Shown: positions 17,608 to 25,495, counted from the first letter of the stretch. The stretch: DNA of 41,433 nt from Rhodospirillales bacterium (GCA_028291345.1 JAQGIF010000106.1:1-41433), one strand, 5' to 3'. Made by a program: numbers and translations. Notes: a model not told the origin generated them from the letters alone.

Positions 17608-18405
17608 TCAAAGCTCATCGACATATTTATCGGTGCCCGGAATGGTCGGGATGAACGGGGCGGCATAGATGATTTTCCCAAGTCCGGCCTCGGTCAAATC
17701 GCGGTCTAAACCGCTGAACATCGTGCTCCAGCCCTCATGCGGTTCCGCCTCGAGAAACGAAAGCAGTAGATACCGTCGGTCATGCTCCTCCGCGCTCGGG
17801 CGCGGCACATAGGCGGGGGCGTCGGCGGGCAGAGCCTGAGGCCGCAGGCACAGCGTCATGGCCACCGACGATCCGGCCATGAAGCGCGGCAGGTAGTCGT
17901 TTTTCAACCAACCGGACAGGTTCGCATCGGCGATCCCCGCCGGTCGGTCGATCATAGTGACGGCGATGCCCTTGTAAGGATGTTCGAGCGCTAGTTCCGG
18001 CGGGACACCGTCACCGTCGCGAAAGGCGCCCCAATCATAGCGATAAAAGGCGGTGGAGATATTGTCGCGCGCGGGTTGCATCCGGTTCTGCTTGTGCAAT
18101 TGCAGAACCTGATCGACCGACCACCGCAGTGTTTCGGCATAGGTTCCCGCCAATATCCAGTAGGTGACGAGATAGGAGCCCCTGGAAATGTCCGGCGTGA
18201 TTGGTGTGTCGGTCGGAAAGCGCAGCGCCTTCAGCGGCTTTGTCGCCACCCAGCGCCGGCCGGAGAAATAATTCCGGCCGATCATGCAGCCGGCGTAGAA
18301 ATGGTCCCGCTCATACCAACGGTGAAATTCGCGCTCATGACCGGGCTTCGGTTCGACGATCGAAAACAGAACCGTGCCTAATTCGATTTCGGGAATCTGA
18401 TCCAT
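17608..18405 (-). CDS. Conserved protein with an EthD-like (dimeric alpha/beta barrel) N-terminus, function unknown
   Basis: 265 residues from ATG 18405, chosen because GGGAAGAGGG lies upstream; an in-frame start at 18468 would run through the promoter. The N-terminal segment FSIVEPKPGHEREFHRWYERDH matches the pattern of ferredoxin-like EthD/stress-barrel proteins (GxExEFxxWYxxxH). A second related half may begin near GIAVTMIDRP, giving a duplicated barrel. No signal peptide. First gene of the regulator unit, under operator site 2. EthD-type proteins are accessory to monooxygenases or act as small isomerases/cyclases, so a role in the same pathway is likely but not proven. Confidence 0.7.
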   Translation of the reverse strand: MDQIPEIELGTVLFSIVEPKPGHEREFHRWYERDHFYAGCMIGRNYFSGRRWVATKPLKALRFPTDTPITPDISRGSYLVTYWILAGTYAETLRWSVDQVLQLHKQNRMQPARDNISTAFYRYDWGAFRDGDGVPPELALEHPYKGIAVTMIDRPAGIADANLSGWLKNDYLPRFMAGSSVAMTLCLRPQALPADAPAYVPRPSAEEHDRRYLLLSFLEAEPHEGWSTMFSGLDRDLTEAGLGKIIYAAPFIPTIPGTDKYVDEL

Positions 18406-18440
18406 ACTTAACCCTCTTCCCTCTATCGTATGTCGCCATG

Positions 18441-18468
18441 ACCTTACAGCCAAGCGCTTGTTTGGCAA
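18441..18468 (-). promoter_or_regulatory. Promoter of the EthD-like/TetR unit
   Basis: Minus-strand TTGCCA (18463-18468), 16-base spacer and TAAGGT (18441-18446), 36 bases before the start codon. The spacer contains most of operator site 2. The arrangement mirrors the promoter of the enzyme operon, with the palindrome between the two hexamers. Confidence 0.5.
18450..18465 (+). promoter_or_regulatory. KstR2-type operator, site 2
   Basis: Plus-strand CCAAGCGCTTGTTTGG, flanked by G and C so that GCCAAGC/GTTTGGC form an inverted repeat with one mismatch. It holds the same CAAGCGCTTG core as site 1 and differs from it at one of 16 positions. It sits 45 bases upstream of the EthD-like gene, which precedes the TetR gene. 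Confidence 0.8.
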
Positions 18469-18469
18469 G

Positions 18470-18780
18470 GGCGGGACACGGGTCTGGAATAGAGCTTTGG
18501 ATCAGGGCTCTATCGCATTAAGCTCAGAATCCGGTATCACCGTGCCTGCAGGTCTCCGACTTAATTATGGATGGCGTCCTGATTTGCCCTCGCGCACGAC
18601 AGGTCCACCGAGTGGCCCGCATGGGCGAGTTCGCGTAGCTAACTCAGGAGTGCGCCGAACGGCGCGCGGACGCCCGGCTAAAATGCGGCTCTGATTGGAA
18701 GCCATGGGCATAGGCGATTTTGCGGATGCAACTCCCGCCTGGCAAGCGCCGGCTGTCGGGCGAATTGCAGCAGACACGCC
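18470..18780. other. Intergenic stretch without a convincing gene
   Basis: Between operator site 2 and the broken membrane-protein gene. Only short open frames, no recognisable domain, no notable repeat. Probably decayed DNA marking the edge of the catabolic island. Confidence 0.4.
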
Positions 18781-19013
18781 TATTGATGTTCTCCTTCTTC
18801 AGACTTGGGTTGCCCCGTGTCTTTACATCGACGGCGGCGCATACGCTGTTCATCAAGGTCTATGGCCCGAAGCTGATCCCCTATGCCTTTCTGGCCGAGG
18901 TGCTTTTGGTGCAGCTATTTCGGGCATCTCTACATCAAAGCCGACGAAAAATTTAGCCTGCGTACCCAGATCGCGGCAGCACGGCCACATCTTTCGGCTG
19001 CGGGACTATACTG
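18781..19013 (+). pseudogene. N-terminal fragment of a multi-pass membrane protein, frameshifted
   Basis: A plus-strand frame encodes MFSFFRLGLPRVFTSTAAHT, then LFIKVYGPKLIPYAFLAEVL and LVQLF: two hydrophobic segments typical of the start of an ADP/ATP-carrier-like or MFS-like transporter. At about 18918 the frame breaks. The natural continuation GHLYIKADEKFSLRTQIAA lies in another frame and stops near 19013. No further membrane segments follow. So this is a truncated, frameshifted remnant of a transporter gene of perhaps 400 residues. The family is inferred from hydrophobic pattern and memory of similar sequences, and is not certain. Confidence 0.55.
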
Positions 19014-19237
19014 ATCCCGATCTGACGCGACACGGCTTCGACAGCCGCCGACGGAAATCGCGGGCTTAGACGTCAACTGGTTCGAAAAATTTCGGATCTT
19101 ATTATTACGACGAGATATTGAGCGAACGTTTCATCGCCATTTCAAACACTAATACCGGATCTATTCCCGGCATCTCATGACCAGACCAGCGGCGTCGCCG
19201 AAATCTCCGCGAATTTTTGTTTTAATCGCCCACCCGG

Positions 19238-19564
19238 TTAGTCGCCGAGTCTCGTCAGCGAGGCTTTGAAAGGGATGTCCGGCACTTCCCTGGCGACACC
19301 CGTTACCTGCACGTAATCGTGAAGATAGGTGCCGGTCAGGGTGATATGGACGATATCACGGCCGAAGATGGGGGGCTTGTGCGGCGCGATCGTATGAACG
19401 TTGGTGACGATCTTGGCGTGAAACGATTCGGCCCCCACCTCATAGGAGCCGTTATAGAACATGCTGGAGTCGCCGCCCCAAATATGACCGTCATGCAGGA
19501 CGACCACTCCAGTGCCGGCGCCGCGCGGCGTCTCAAAACGGACTTTGTATAATCCGTTATCCAT
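19238..19564 (-). CDS. GrlR-family small protein
   Basis: 108 residues, ATG at 19564 with GAGGG upstream. Matches the GrlR family pattern: NGLYKVRFETPRGAGTGVVVL, GGDSSMFYNGSYE, and VHITLTGTY with a C-terminal SLTRLGD. GrlR is a lipocalin-like beta barrel first described as a negative regulator of type III secretion in enteric pathogens; in alphaproteobacteria homologues occur without such systems and their role is unknown. It diverges from the OYE gene across a 104-base gap. Confidence 0.8.
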   Translation of the reverse strand: MDNGLYKVRFETPRGAGTGVVVLHDGHIWGGDSSMFYNGSYEVGAESFHAKIVTNVHTIAPHKPPIFGRDIVHITLTGTYLHDYVQVTGVAREVPDIPFKASLTRLGD

Positions 19565-19644
19565 TTTTCATCCCTCAGGGGTATTCACTTGACGGCGGGA
19601 AGGTAGAACTGCCCGCGCGGTAATTCTAGAAAAAACTTTCGCGA

Positions 19645-19654
19645 CAAGGGCTTC
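19645..19654. promoter_or_regulatory. Weak KstR2-box-like sequence
   Basis: CAAGGGCTTC in the gap between the divergent GrlR-like and OYE genes matches the CAAGnnCTTG core at seven of eight fixed positions. It is less symmetric than sites 1 and 2 and has no flanking CC/GG arms, so it may be chance. Confidence 0.2.
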
Positions 19655-19668
19655 CAGAAAGTATCACA

Positions 19669-20763
19669 ATGCCGCATTTATTCAGTGAACTGAAGCTACG
19701 CGACGTAACCTTGCCTAACCGGGTAGGCATATCGCCGATGTGCCAATATTCCTGCTCCGACGGCTTCGCGACGGACTGGCATCTCGTCCATCTCGGCAGC
19801 CGCGCCATCGGCGGGGCGGGCCTGGTCTTCACCGAAGCCGCCGCAGTCACACCGGAGGGCCGTATCTCCCCCCATGACCTGGGCAGCTGGAGTGAGGCGC
19901 ATTTCGAGCCGCTCGAACGCATCGCCCGCTTCATCGGCGATCAGGGCGCTGTTGCCGGCATCCAGCTTGCCCATGCCGGTCGTAAGGCCAGCACCCATCG
20001 CCCCTGGTCTGGCACGGGCAAGATCGACGAGGCCGATGGCGGATGGACTCCCCTCGCCCCGAGTGCGTTGCCGTTCAGCGCCACTTACCCGGTGCCGCGT
20101 GAGATGACCACCGCGGATATTCAGGCGACCCAAACGGCATTTGCCGTTGCAGCGGAGCGCGCTGTCCGTGCGGGCTTCCAGATCATCGAGATTCATGCGG
20201 CACACGGCTATCTGTTCCACGAATTCCTGTCCCCGCTCAGTAACAAACGCACCGATCTGTATGGCGGCTCGTTCGCGAACCGGACGCGCTTCCTGCGCGA
20301 TACGGTATCGGCGGTGCGCAAGGTGTTGCCGGACGGCCGCCCCTTGTTCGTGCGGATATCCGCGGTGGACTGGGTGCCTGGCGGATGGGATATCGAACAG
20401 TCGGTCGAACTCGCGCGCCTGTTGAAGCAGCTGGGCGTCGATCTGTTCGACTGTTCGTCGGGCGGCAATGTGGAGCACGCGGAAATTCCGGTCGGCGCGG
20501 GGTATCAATTGCCGTTCGCGGACCGCATCCGCCGCCAAGCCGAAATAGCGACCGCCGCGGTCGGCATGATCACCGGCGCGGCGCAGGCGGACCAGATAAT
20601 CCGGAACAGTCAGGCCGACCTGGCTCTGCTGGCGCGCGAATCGCTGCGCGCCCCCTATTGGCCGCTCCAAGCCGCCCAGAAGTTGGGCTATGTGTCGCCA
20701 TGGCCAGTGCAGTATCTGCGGGCCGCGCCCAAGGGGAGCCCGGCGCGCGGCGAGGTGGAATAG
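19669..20763 (+). CDS. NADH:flavin oxidoreductase, Old Yellow Enzyme family (YqjM-like)
   Basis: 364 residues, ATG at 19669. FMN-dependent TIM barrel of the thermophilic-like (YqjM) class: SPMCQYS (Cys25, Tyr27) tunes the flavin, HAAHGYL (His176, His179, Tyr181) binds the substrate carbonyl and donates the proton, and LAHAGRKAS and NRTRFLRD are conserved. Reduces C=C bonds next to carbonyl or nitro groups with NAD(P)H. Three bases separate it from the DUF938 gene, so they form one unit. It may serve the neighbouring catabolic cluster as an enone reductase, though it is divergently transcribed and has only a weak operator-like box upstream. Confidence 0.95.
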   Translation: MPHLFSELKLRDVTLPNRVGISPMCQYSCSDGFATDWHLVHLGSRAIGGAGLVFTEAAAVTPEGRISPHDLGSWSEAHFEPLERIARFIGDQGAVAGIQLAHAGRKASTHRPWSGTGKIDEADGGWTPLAPSALPFSATYPVPREMTTADIQATQTAFAVAAERAVRAGFQIIEIHAAHGYLFHEFLSPLSNKRTDLYGGSFANRTRFLRDTVSAVRKVLPDGRPLFVRISAVDWVPGGWDIEQSVELARLLKQLGVDLFDCSSGGNVEHAEIPVGAGYQLPFADRIRRQAEIATAAVGMITGAAQADQIIRNSQADLALLARESLRAPYWPLQAAQKLGYVSPWPVQYLRAAPKGSPARGEVE

Positions 20764-20766
20764 CCG

Positions 20767-21378
20767 ATGCCCGATGCCGACCTGAAGCTGCATGCGCCCG
20801 CCACCGACCGCAATCGCGAGCCGATACTCGCGGTCCTGTCGCGCATTCTTCCCGCAACCGGCCTTGTCCTGGAAATATCGAGCGGCACCGGCGAGCACGC
20901 CGCGTTCTTCGCCCAGGCTTTGCCTCATCTGGAATGGCAGCCGACCGACCTCGATTCGTGCTCGCTTGCCAGTATCACGGCCTATCGCAATGAGAGGGGA
21001 TTGCCGAATCTTCGCGCCCCTTTGCCGCTCGACGCGACATCGGCCGACTGGCCAGTGGCGCGCGCGGATGCGATCGTCTGCATCAATATGATCCATATCG
21101 CGCCCTGGGCGGCATGCGTCGGGCTGATGGCCGGCGCTGCCCGCACCTTGCAGGCAGGAGGCATGCTCTACCTCTATGGTCCGTTTAAGGAAAAGGGCGT
21201 ACACACCGCTGATAGCAATCACCGCTTCGATCTGGATTTGCGGATGCGCGATCCAGATTGGGGCGTTCGAAATCTCGACGATGTCATCTCGCTTGCCGCC
21301 GATCACGGTCTTCGGCATGCCGAAATCGCTGTGATGCCAGCGAATAATCGCAGTGTCGTCTTCAGCAAAGACGGTTGA
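20767..21378 (+). CDS. DUF938 family SAM-dependent methyltransferase-like protein
   Basis: 203 residues. Begins with the DUF938 hallmark APATDRNREPILAVL, then the SAM-binding loop VLEISSGTGEHAAFFA, WQPTDLD after strand two, and INMIHIAPW. Predicted cytoplasmic class I methyltransferase fold; substrate unknown. Three bases downstream of the OYE gene, hence co-transcribed. Confidence 0.88.
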   Translation: MPDADLKLHAPATDRNREPILAVLSRILPATGLVLEISSGTGEHAAFFAQALPHLEWQPTDLDSCSLASITAYRNERGLPNLRAPLPLDATSADWPVARADAIVCINMIHIAPWAACVGLMAGAARTLQAGGMLYLYGPFKEKGVHTADSNHRFDLDLRMRDPDWGVRNLDDVISLAADHGLRHAEIAVMPANNRSVVFSKDG

Positions 21379-21512
21379 GCGATGCATGACTGCCACAGCC
21401 AGCATTTATTACCGGCGGTTCCTTGCATGTTCGCAAGTTCACCGTTATCCGTCCGGTCGGAATCACCACGTCGCGCCCCATGGTGCGATGACTTCACCAA
21501 AAGCGAAATGAG

Positions 21513-21908
21513 ATGAGTGGCTACAAGACGACATTCGACGACCGGGCCAAAAACTCCGCGGAAGCCAAGAAACAGCAGCTCGAAAGACTTCGTGAAAAGC
21601 TGAACAAGGTCGACCCTGAAAAGGTCGCGGCCCGATTGGCGATCCAGGCAGCGCGCGACGAGCGGGAGGCCAAGCGCCGGGCGGAAAAGGAAGCCCAACT
21701 GGCGATCGAACGCGCGGCGCAGGCGGCGCGCGAGGCGGAGGAAGCAGCCAAGCGTGAGGCCGAACGTCTCGCGCTGGAAGCCGAGCGGGCCGCGCGTGAC
21801 GCGGAAGCGCAAGCCGCCACCGAGGCAACCGAGGCCTTGAAGGCCGAACAGAAGGCCGCCCGCGACGCCCGCTACGCGGCACGCAAGAACAAGAAACGCC
21901 GCGGCTAA
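21513..21908 (+). CDS. DUF6481 family coiled-coil protein
   Basis: 131 residues. Nearly the whole protein (about 15-130) is a charged Ala/Glu/Arg/Lys helix with heptad-like spacing, predicted as a long single coiled coil. The N-terminus SGYKTTFDDRAKNSAEAK fits DUF6481, a small family of alphaproteobacteria without known function. The C-terminus is strongly basic (AARKNKKRRG). No signal peptide or membrane segment. Confidence 0.75.
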   Translation: MSGYKTTFDDRAKNSAEAKKQQLERLREKLNKVDPEKVAARLAIQAARDEREAKRRAEKEAQLAIERAAQAAREAEEAAKREAERLALEAERAARDAEAQAATEATEALKAEQKAARDARYAARKNKKRRG

Positions 21909-21920
21909 CACCTGCTGATT

Positions 21921-21940
21921 CCCCGCCAAAGCCTGCGGGG
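21921..21940. terminator. Hairpin between convergent genes
   Basis: CCCCGC and GCGGGG with an 8-base loop, 12 bases past the DUF6481 stop. A second stem (AAAGCC/GGCTTT) overlaps it and ends in CTTT. Likely ends transcription of the plus-strand gene and possibly of the convergent minus-strand gene. Confidence 0.55.
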
Positions 21941-21948
21941 CTCGGGCT

Positions 21949-22116
21949 TTACTGCAATACTGGCGGATCCTCGATAGGCGTCGGTCGATCTGGCTTGGGC
22001 ACGGGGACTGGCGCGGGCGGCTCTCGAATCGGCAAAGGCTGGTCGGGATCGGGCGGCACGGGCGGATTACCAGGCGGTGGCGTCGGTCCCGGATTTTGCA
22101 GGTCTGTCTGTTCCAT
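21949..22116 (-). CDS. Short proline-rich protein of unknown function
   Basis: 55 residues from ATG 22116, preceded by AGG at a suitable distance; an in-frame start at 22173 would add a less likely basic N-terminus. Over one third of residues are proline, with a repeating P-x-P-P/D pattern (PPVPPDPDQPLPI, PPAPVPVPKPD). Likely unstructured, no signal peptide. It could be a chance frame, since the opposite strand is Gly-rich, but codon use and the hairpin behind it favour a gene. Confidence 0.45.
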   Translation of the reverse strand: MEQTDLQNPGPTPPPGNPPVPPDPDQPLPIREPPAPVPVPKPDRPTPIEDPPVLQ

Positions 22117-22301
22117 CACACCTGAACGCATGACGGCGCAGATTGATCCGGGTGGCACCCATCGCTTGATCAATGACTGCGCTACGAGGATTGCAATACG
22201 GACTCCTACCGGAACGACCCGAACGTCCCAGGGTTATTCCTGCAATCGCGGTTGCCGTGGCAGCCGAACCGATTTCCCGATCATCGGCAGGAGTTATTTT
22301 C

Positions 22302-22835
22302 ATGAGCGAATTCATTTCGGACCTCGCGGCGATCCGCGAGCGGGCACGGCAGAGTATCGAAACCGGTGCGGTCACCAGCGCTTATAAGGGTGACCGCGAG
22401 CAGGTCGTCAAAGTGCTGAACGAGGCGCTCGCAACCGAGCTGGTCTGCATATTGCGCTATAAGCGCCATCACTACATGGCCAGGGGTATCCATTCGGAGT
22501 CGGTCAAGGCCGAATTCCTCGTCCATGCGCAGGAGGAGGAGCAACACGCCGACTGGATCGCCGAGCGGATCACGCAGCTGGGCGGTGAGCCGAACTTCAA
22601 TCCCCAAGGCCTCGCCGACCGCAGCCATTCCGAATATGCGCCTGGCACCGACCTGCAATCCATGATCAAGGAAGATCTGATCGCCGAGCGGATCGCGATC
22701 GACACCTATGCCGAGATTATTCGTTGGATCGGGGACGACGACCCGACCACCCGCAAGCTGATGGTCGATATCTTGAAGGTCGAGGAAGAACACGCTGACG
22801 ACATGGCTAATTTGCTGGCCCAGCACGCTGGCTAA
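22302..22835 (+). CDS. Ferritin-like/bacterioferritin family protein
   Basis: 177 residues from ATG 22302, with AGGAG 9 bases upstream; the frame is open back to 22173 but lacks a site there. Four-helix bundle with two sets of di-iron ligands: ALATELVC (Glu), EEEQH (Glu and His), EDLIAERIAI (Glu) and EEEH. Fits the Bfr/Dps-like group of ferritin-like proteins that store iron or detoxify peroxide in the cytoplasm. Stands alone, convergent with the CorC-like gene. Confidence 0.88.
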   Translation: MSEFISDLAAIRERARQSIETGAVTSAYKGDREQVVKVLNEALATELVCILRYKRHHYMARGIHSESVKAEFLVHAQEEEQHADWIAERITQLGGEPNFNPQGLADRSHSEYAPGTDLQSMIKEDLIAERIAIDTYAEIIRWIGDDDPTTRKLMVDILKVEEEHADDMANLLAQHAG

Positions 22836-22847
22836 CCCGCGTAGGCT

Positions 22848-23753
22848 TTAAGCGTTGCCGGCGCCGGCGCCCGTGCCCGGCGGCGTCACGCGCAGCGTCT
22901 GGATCTGATTGCGCAGGCGTTTCAGTATCTCGAATCGAAACCCGAAGAAGGTGAAGGTCTGGCCGACTTCGGGAATGTGGCGCGACTCATAGATCACGAG
23001 CCCGGCGATAGTCGCATAGTCGGTCTCGTCGGGCAGTTCCCAGTCGAATTCGCGATTGAGGTCGCGGACCGTCACCGTGCCATCGACGATATAGCTGCCG
23101 TCCGGCTGCGGGTAGACGCCGGCGACATGGGTATCGAGCTCGTCGGTGATGTCGCCGACGATCTCTTCGAGAATATCCTCGAGCGTCACCAGCCCCAGCA
23201 GCGAGCCATATTCATCGACCACGAGGGCGAAATGCTCACGCCGCGTGCGGAAAGCCTGCAACTGGTCAAGCAGGCTGGTCGCGTCAGGCACGAACCAGGG
23301 CTGAGACGCCACACCTTCAATATTCAGAGTCTCCATCTTGCCGCGCGCCGCGCGCACCTCGCGCAGCAGCGATTTGGCATGGACGACGCCAATGATGTTG
23401 TCCGGCTCGTCGCGCCAGAGCGGCAGTCTGGTAAATGGGCTGGCCAGGGCGGAATCGACGATTTCGGCGGCCGGCAGGTCGGCGTCGATCGTCACCATAT
23501 GACGCCGGTGGGTCATTACCTCGCCGACGGTGACCTCGGCGAGGTCGAGGATCGAGCGCAGCATCTTGCGCTCCTGCCGGATGTCGGCCGCCTCGCCCGC
23601 ATCGGCGCTCGTATGCTCCTCGATCGCGCTGCGCAGCGCCTCCTCGGTATCGTCAGGCACGATCCTGCGGTGGAGCCACATTGCACCCGGATAAAGGAAA
23701 AACCCCGCCAATATGCCGGCAGCGAGAACGATGAGCGTTTCGACGAGTGTCAC
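22848..23753 (-). CDS. CorC/HlyC-like CBS-domain protein with a single membrane anchor
   Basis: 301 residues, GTG start at 23753, nine bases after the aroB stop. One transmembrane helix (about 5-25), then two CBS repeats (VGEVMTHRRHMVTID; FALVVDEYGSLLGLVTLEDILEEIVGDI), then the CorC_HlyC C-terminal domain (DGTVTVRDLNREFDWELP; TFTFFGFRFEIL). Relatives in this neighbourhood normally carry a DUF21/CNNM domain with three or four membrane helices; here it is absent and only one helix remains. There is no room for the missing part before aroB, so the shortening is real rather than a start-site error. Role in Mg/Co efflux is by family; a regulatory rather than transport role is possible. Confidence 0.85.
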   Translation of the reverse strand: MTLVETLIVLAAGILAGFFLYPGAMWLHRRIVPDDTEEALRSAIEEHTSADAGEAADIRQERKMLRSILDLAEVTVGEVMTHRRHMVTIDADLPAAEIVDSALASPFTRLPLWRDEPDNIIGVVHAKSLLREVRAARGKMETLNIEGVASQPWFVPDATSLLDQLQAFRTRREHFALVVDEYGSLLGLVTLEDILEEIVGDITDELDTHVAGVYPQPDGSYIVDGTVTVRDLNREFDWELPDETDYATIAGLVIYESRHIPEVGQTFTFFGFRFEILKRLRNQIQTLRVTPPGTGAGAGNA

Positions 23754-23762
23754 TCGGCCCCG

Positions 23763-24899
23763 TCAGGCGGCGAGCGCATGCGTCAACGCGATCTCGACCA
23801 CGCTGGAGGCGACGTCGCGTGCGACGAAGGCTTGGCCGATGCCGTTGACCAGCACGAAGGTGAGCCGACCGCCCTCCGCCTTCTTGTCGCCCTGCATCCG
23901 GCGGATCAGGGCGTGAGCTTCGAGCGGGACATCGCGTGGCGGGGACACCGGAAGGCCGTGCGCCCGCAGATGGGCGCGCATGCGCATCAGGTCGTTCGCC
24001 GGACAAAAGCCGAGCCGCACGGAAAGATCGAAAGCCATCGCCATGCCGATCGACACTGCCTCGCCATGGTTCAAGATGACCTGGCCGTTACTCAGGGCGC
24101 CGAAGCCGCTTTCGACTTCCAGCGCGTGGCCGAACGTATGGCCGAGATTGAGCAAAGCGCGCGGGCCTCCTTCCCGCTCGTCCGCCGCGACGATTTCCGC
24201 TTTCGCCTTGCAGCAGGCAGCGATGGCGTGAACCTGGGCGACAGGGTCTCCATCCAGGACGGATGCGCCGTTCTCGTCCAACCATTCGAAAAACGCGGCG
24301 TCGCCGAGCAGACCGTATTTCACCACCTCGGCATAGCCGGCCTTGAGCTCGCGCGACGGCAGGGTGATCAATGTGTCCGTGTCGGCGACCACGAGCAGCG
24401 GCTGGTGGAACGCACCGATCAAATTCTTGCCGTGGGCGCTGTCGATGCCGGTCTTGCCGCCCACTGAGCTGTCGACCTGGGCCAGCAAGCTCGTGGGTAT
24501 CTGGATGAAGTCGATGCCGCGCAGCAAGGTGGCGGCCAGGAAGCCCGCCAGATCGCCGACCACGCCGCCGCCCAGCGCCAGGATCACGGTCTTGCGGTCT
24601 ACGCCGAGCGCCAGAATGCTTTCGGCCGCGCGGACATAGCTTTCGAGGCTTTTGCTTTCTTCGCCGGCTGGAACCAGCACGGCGGGCGGCGCTGCGATTC
24701 CGGCTGCGGCCAGGGCCGCCTCCAGTTTGGGGCGGTAGATTGGGGCGACGGTTTCGTCGCTGACCAGGATCAGCGGCCGGGTGCCGATAATTTCCTTGAT
24801 CAAGGCGCCGGCCTGCGCCAGCACGCCGGAACCGATGACGATGTCGTAGCTGCGGTCATCAAGGCTGACATGGACACGCTGGGACAATGAGGCCGTCAT
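23763..24899 (-). CDS. aroB: 3-dehydroquinate synthase
   Basis: 378 residues. Converts DAHP to 3-dehydroquinate, second step of the shikimate pathway, using NAD and a divalent metal. Diagnostic segments: ALGGGVVGDLAGFLAAT, PTSLLAQVDSSVGGKTGID, and metal ligands in LNLGHTFGHALE and NHGEAVSIGM. ATG at 24899 overlaps the aroK stop in ATGA, so both are co-translated. Confidence 0.97.
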   Translation of the reverse strand: MTASLSQRVHVSLDDRSYDIVIGSGVLAQAGALIKEIIGTRPLILVSDETVAPIYRPKLEAALAAAGIAAPPAVLVPAGEESKSLESYVRAAESILALGVDRKTVILALGGGVVGDLAGFLAATLLRGIDFIQIPTSLLAQVDSSVGGKTGIDSAHGKNLIGAFHQPLLVVADTDTLITLPSRELKAGYAEVVKYGLLGDAAFFEWLDENGASVLDGDPVAQVHAIAACCKAKAEIVAADEREGGPRALLNLGHTFGHALEVESGFGALSNGQVILNHGEAVSIGMAMAFDLSVRLGFCPANDLMRMRAHLRAHGLPVSPPRDVPLEAHALIRRMQGDKKAEGGRLTFVLVNGIGQAFVARDVASSVVEIALTHALAA

Positions 24900-25495
24900 T
24901 CCTTGATCCCGCAGTGAAGTCTGAGCGCGGCCAGGACCGCATCGACGGTCTGTTCAACTGGCCCCGGAAAGCTGTCCACCGTCAAATGTGCCTCCGCATA
25001 GATCGGATAGCGCAGCGTCATAAGTTCGCTGAGCTTCGCGGCCCGATCGAGGCCTTGCAGCAGAGGCCGCCTCTGGCTTCGCGCGGTGCGGGCAACCAGC
25101 GTGTCCAGGTCGGCGCGGAGCCAGACCGAGAGGGCATGGTCGCGGATATTTGCGCGGGTCTGCGGATCCATGAAGGCGCCGCCGCCAGTGGCGATGACCG
25201 AAATGCCGTTGTGCATCAGCCGCGCGATCATCCGCCGTTCGCCCTCGCGGAAGGCCGGTTCGCCGATTTGCGAGAAGAGTTCCGTGATTGTCTTGCCGGT
25301 CTCGGTCTCGATTTCGATATCAATGTCGAGGAACGGAAGACCCAGCCTTTCCGCCAGCCGGCGGCCGACACGCGTCTTCCCCGCCCCCATCAATCCGACC
25401 AGAATGACCGGGCGATCGAGATTCAGGTGCTCCGCTGGAACCGACTCGGGGCGGGGCTGTATTGTTTGACTGAGCGACACGGGGCTGTTTATCAC
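24896..25495 (-). CDS. aroK: Shikimate kinase
   Basis: About 199 residues if read from GTG 25495 (GGACGG upstream); the GTG at 25480 is an alternative giving 194. No ATG is available at the proper place, and the frame upstream to 25948 is antisense to other genes. Walker A GLMGAGKT, substrate segments DIDIEIE and GGGAF, and the LID-region RRPLL are all present. Phosphorylates shikimate with ATP. Overlaps aroB by four bases; divergent from the small membrane-protein gene at 25532 with only about 36 bases between starts. Confidence 0.93.
   Translation of the reverse strand: MINSPVSLSQTIQPRPESVPAEHLNLDRPVILVGLMGAGKTRVGRRLAERLGLPFLDIDIEIETETGKTITELFSQIGEPAFREGERRMIARLMHNGISVIATGGGAFMDPQTRANIRDHALSVWLRADLDTLVARTARSQRRPLLQGLDRAAKLSELMTLRYPIYAEAHLTVDSFPGPVEQTVDAVLAALRLHCGIKE

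Noticed and set aside
5410-18405. Assignment of the cluster to the known KstR2 regulon (HIP, steroid C/D ring degradation)
   Set aside because: None of the hallmark genes (ipdA/ipdB CoA-transferase-like pair, ipdC, echA20, acyl-CoA dehydrogenases) is present; only the regulator and its boxes resemble it.
22977-24467. Plus-strand open frame of about 496 codons
   Set aside because: Antisense to the CorC-like gene and aroB, both certain; no recognisable protein features.
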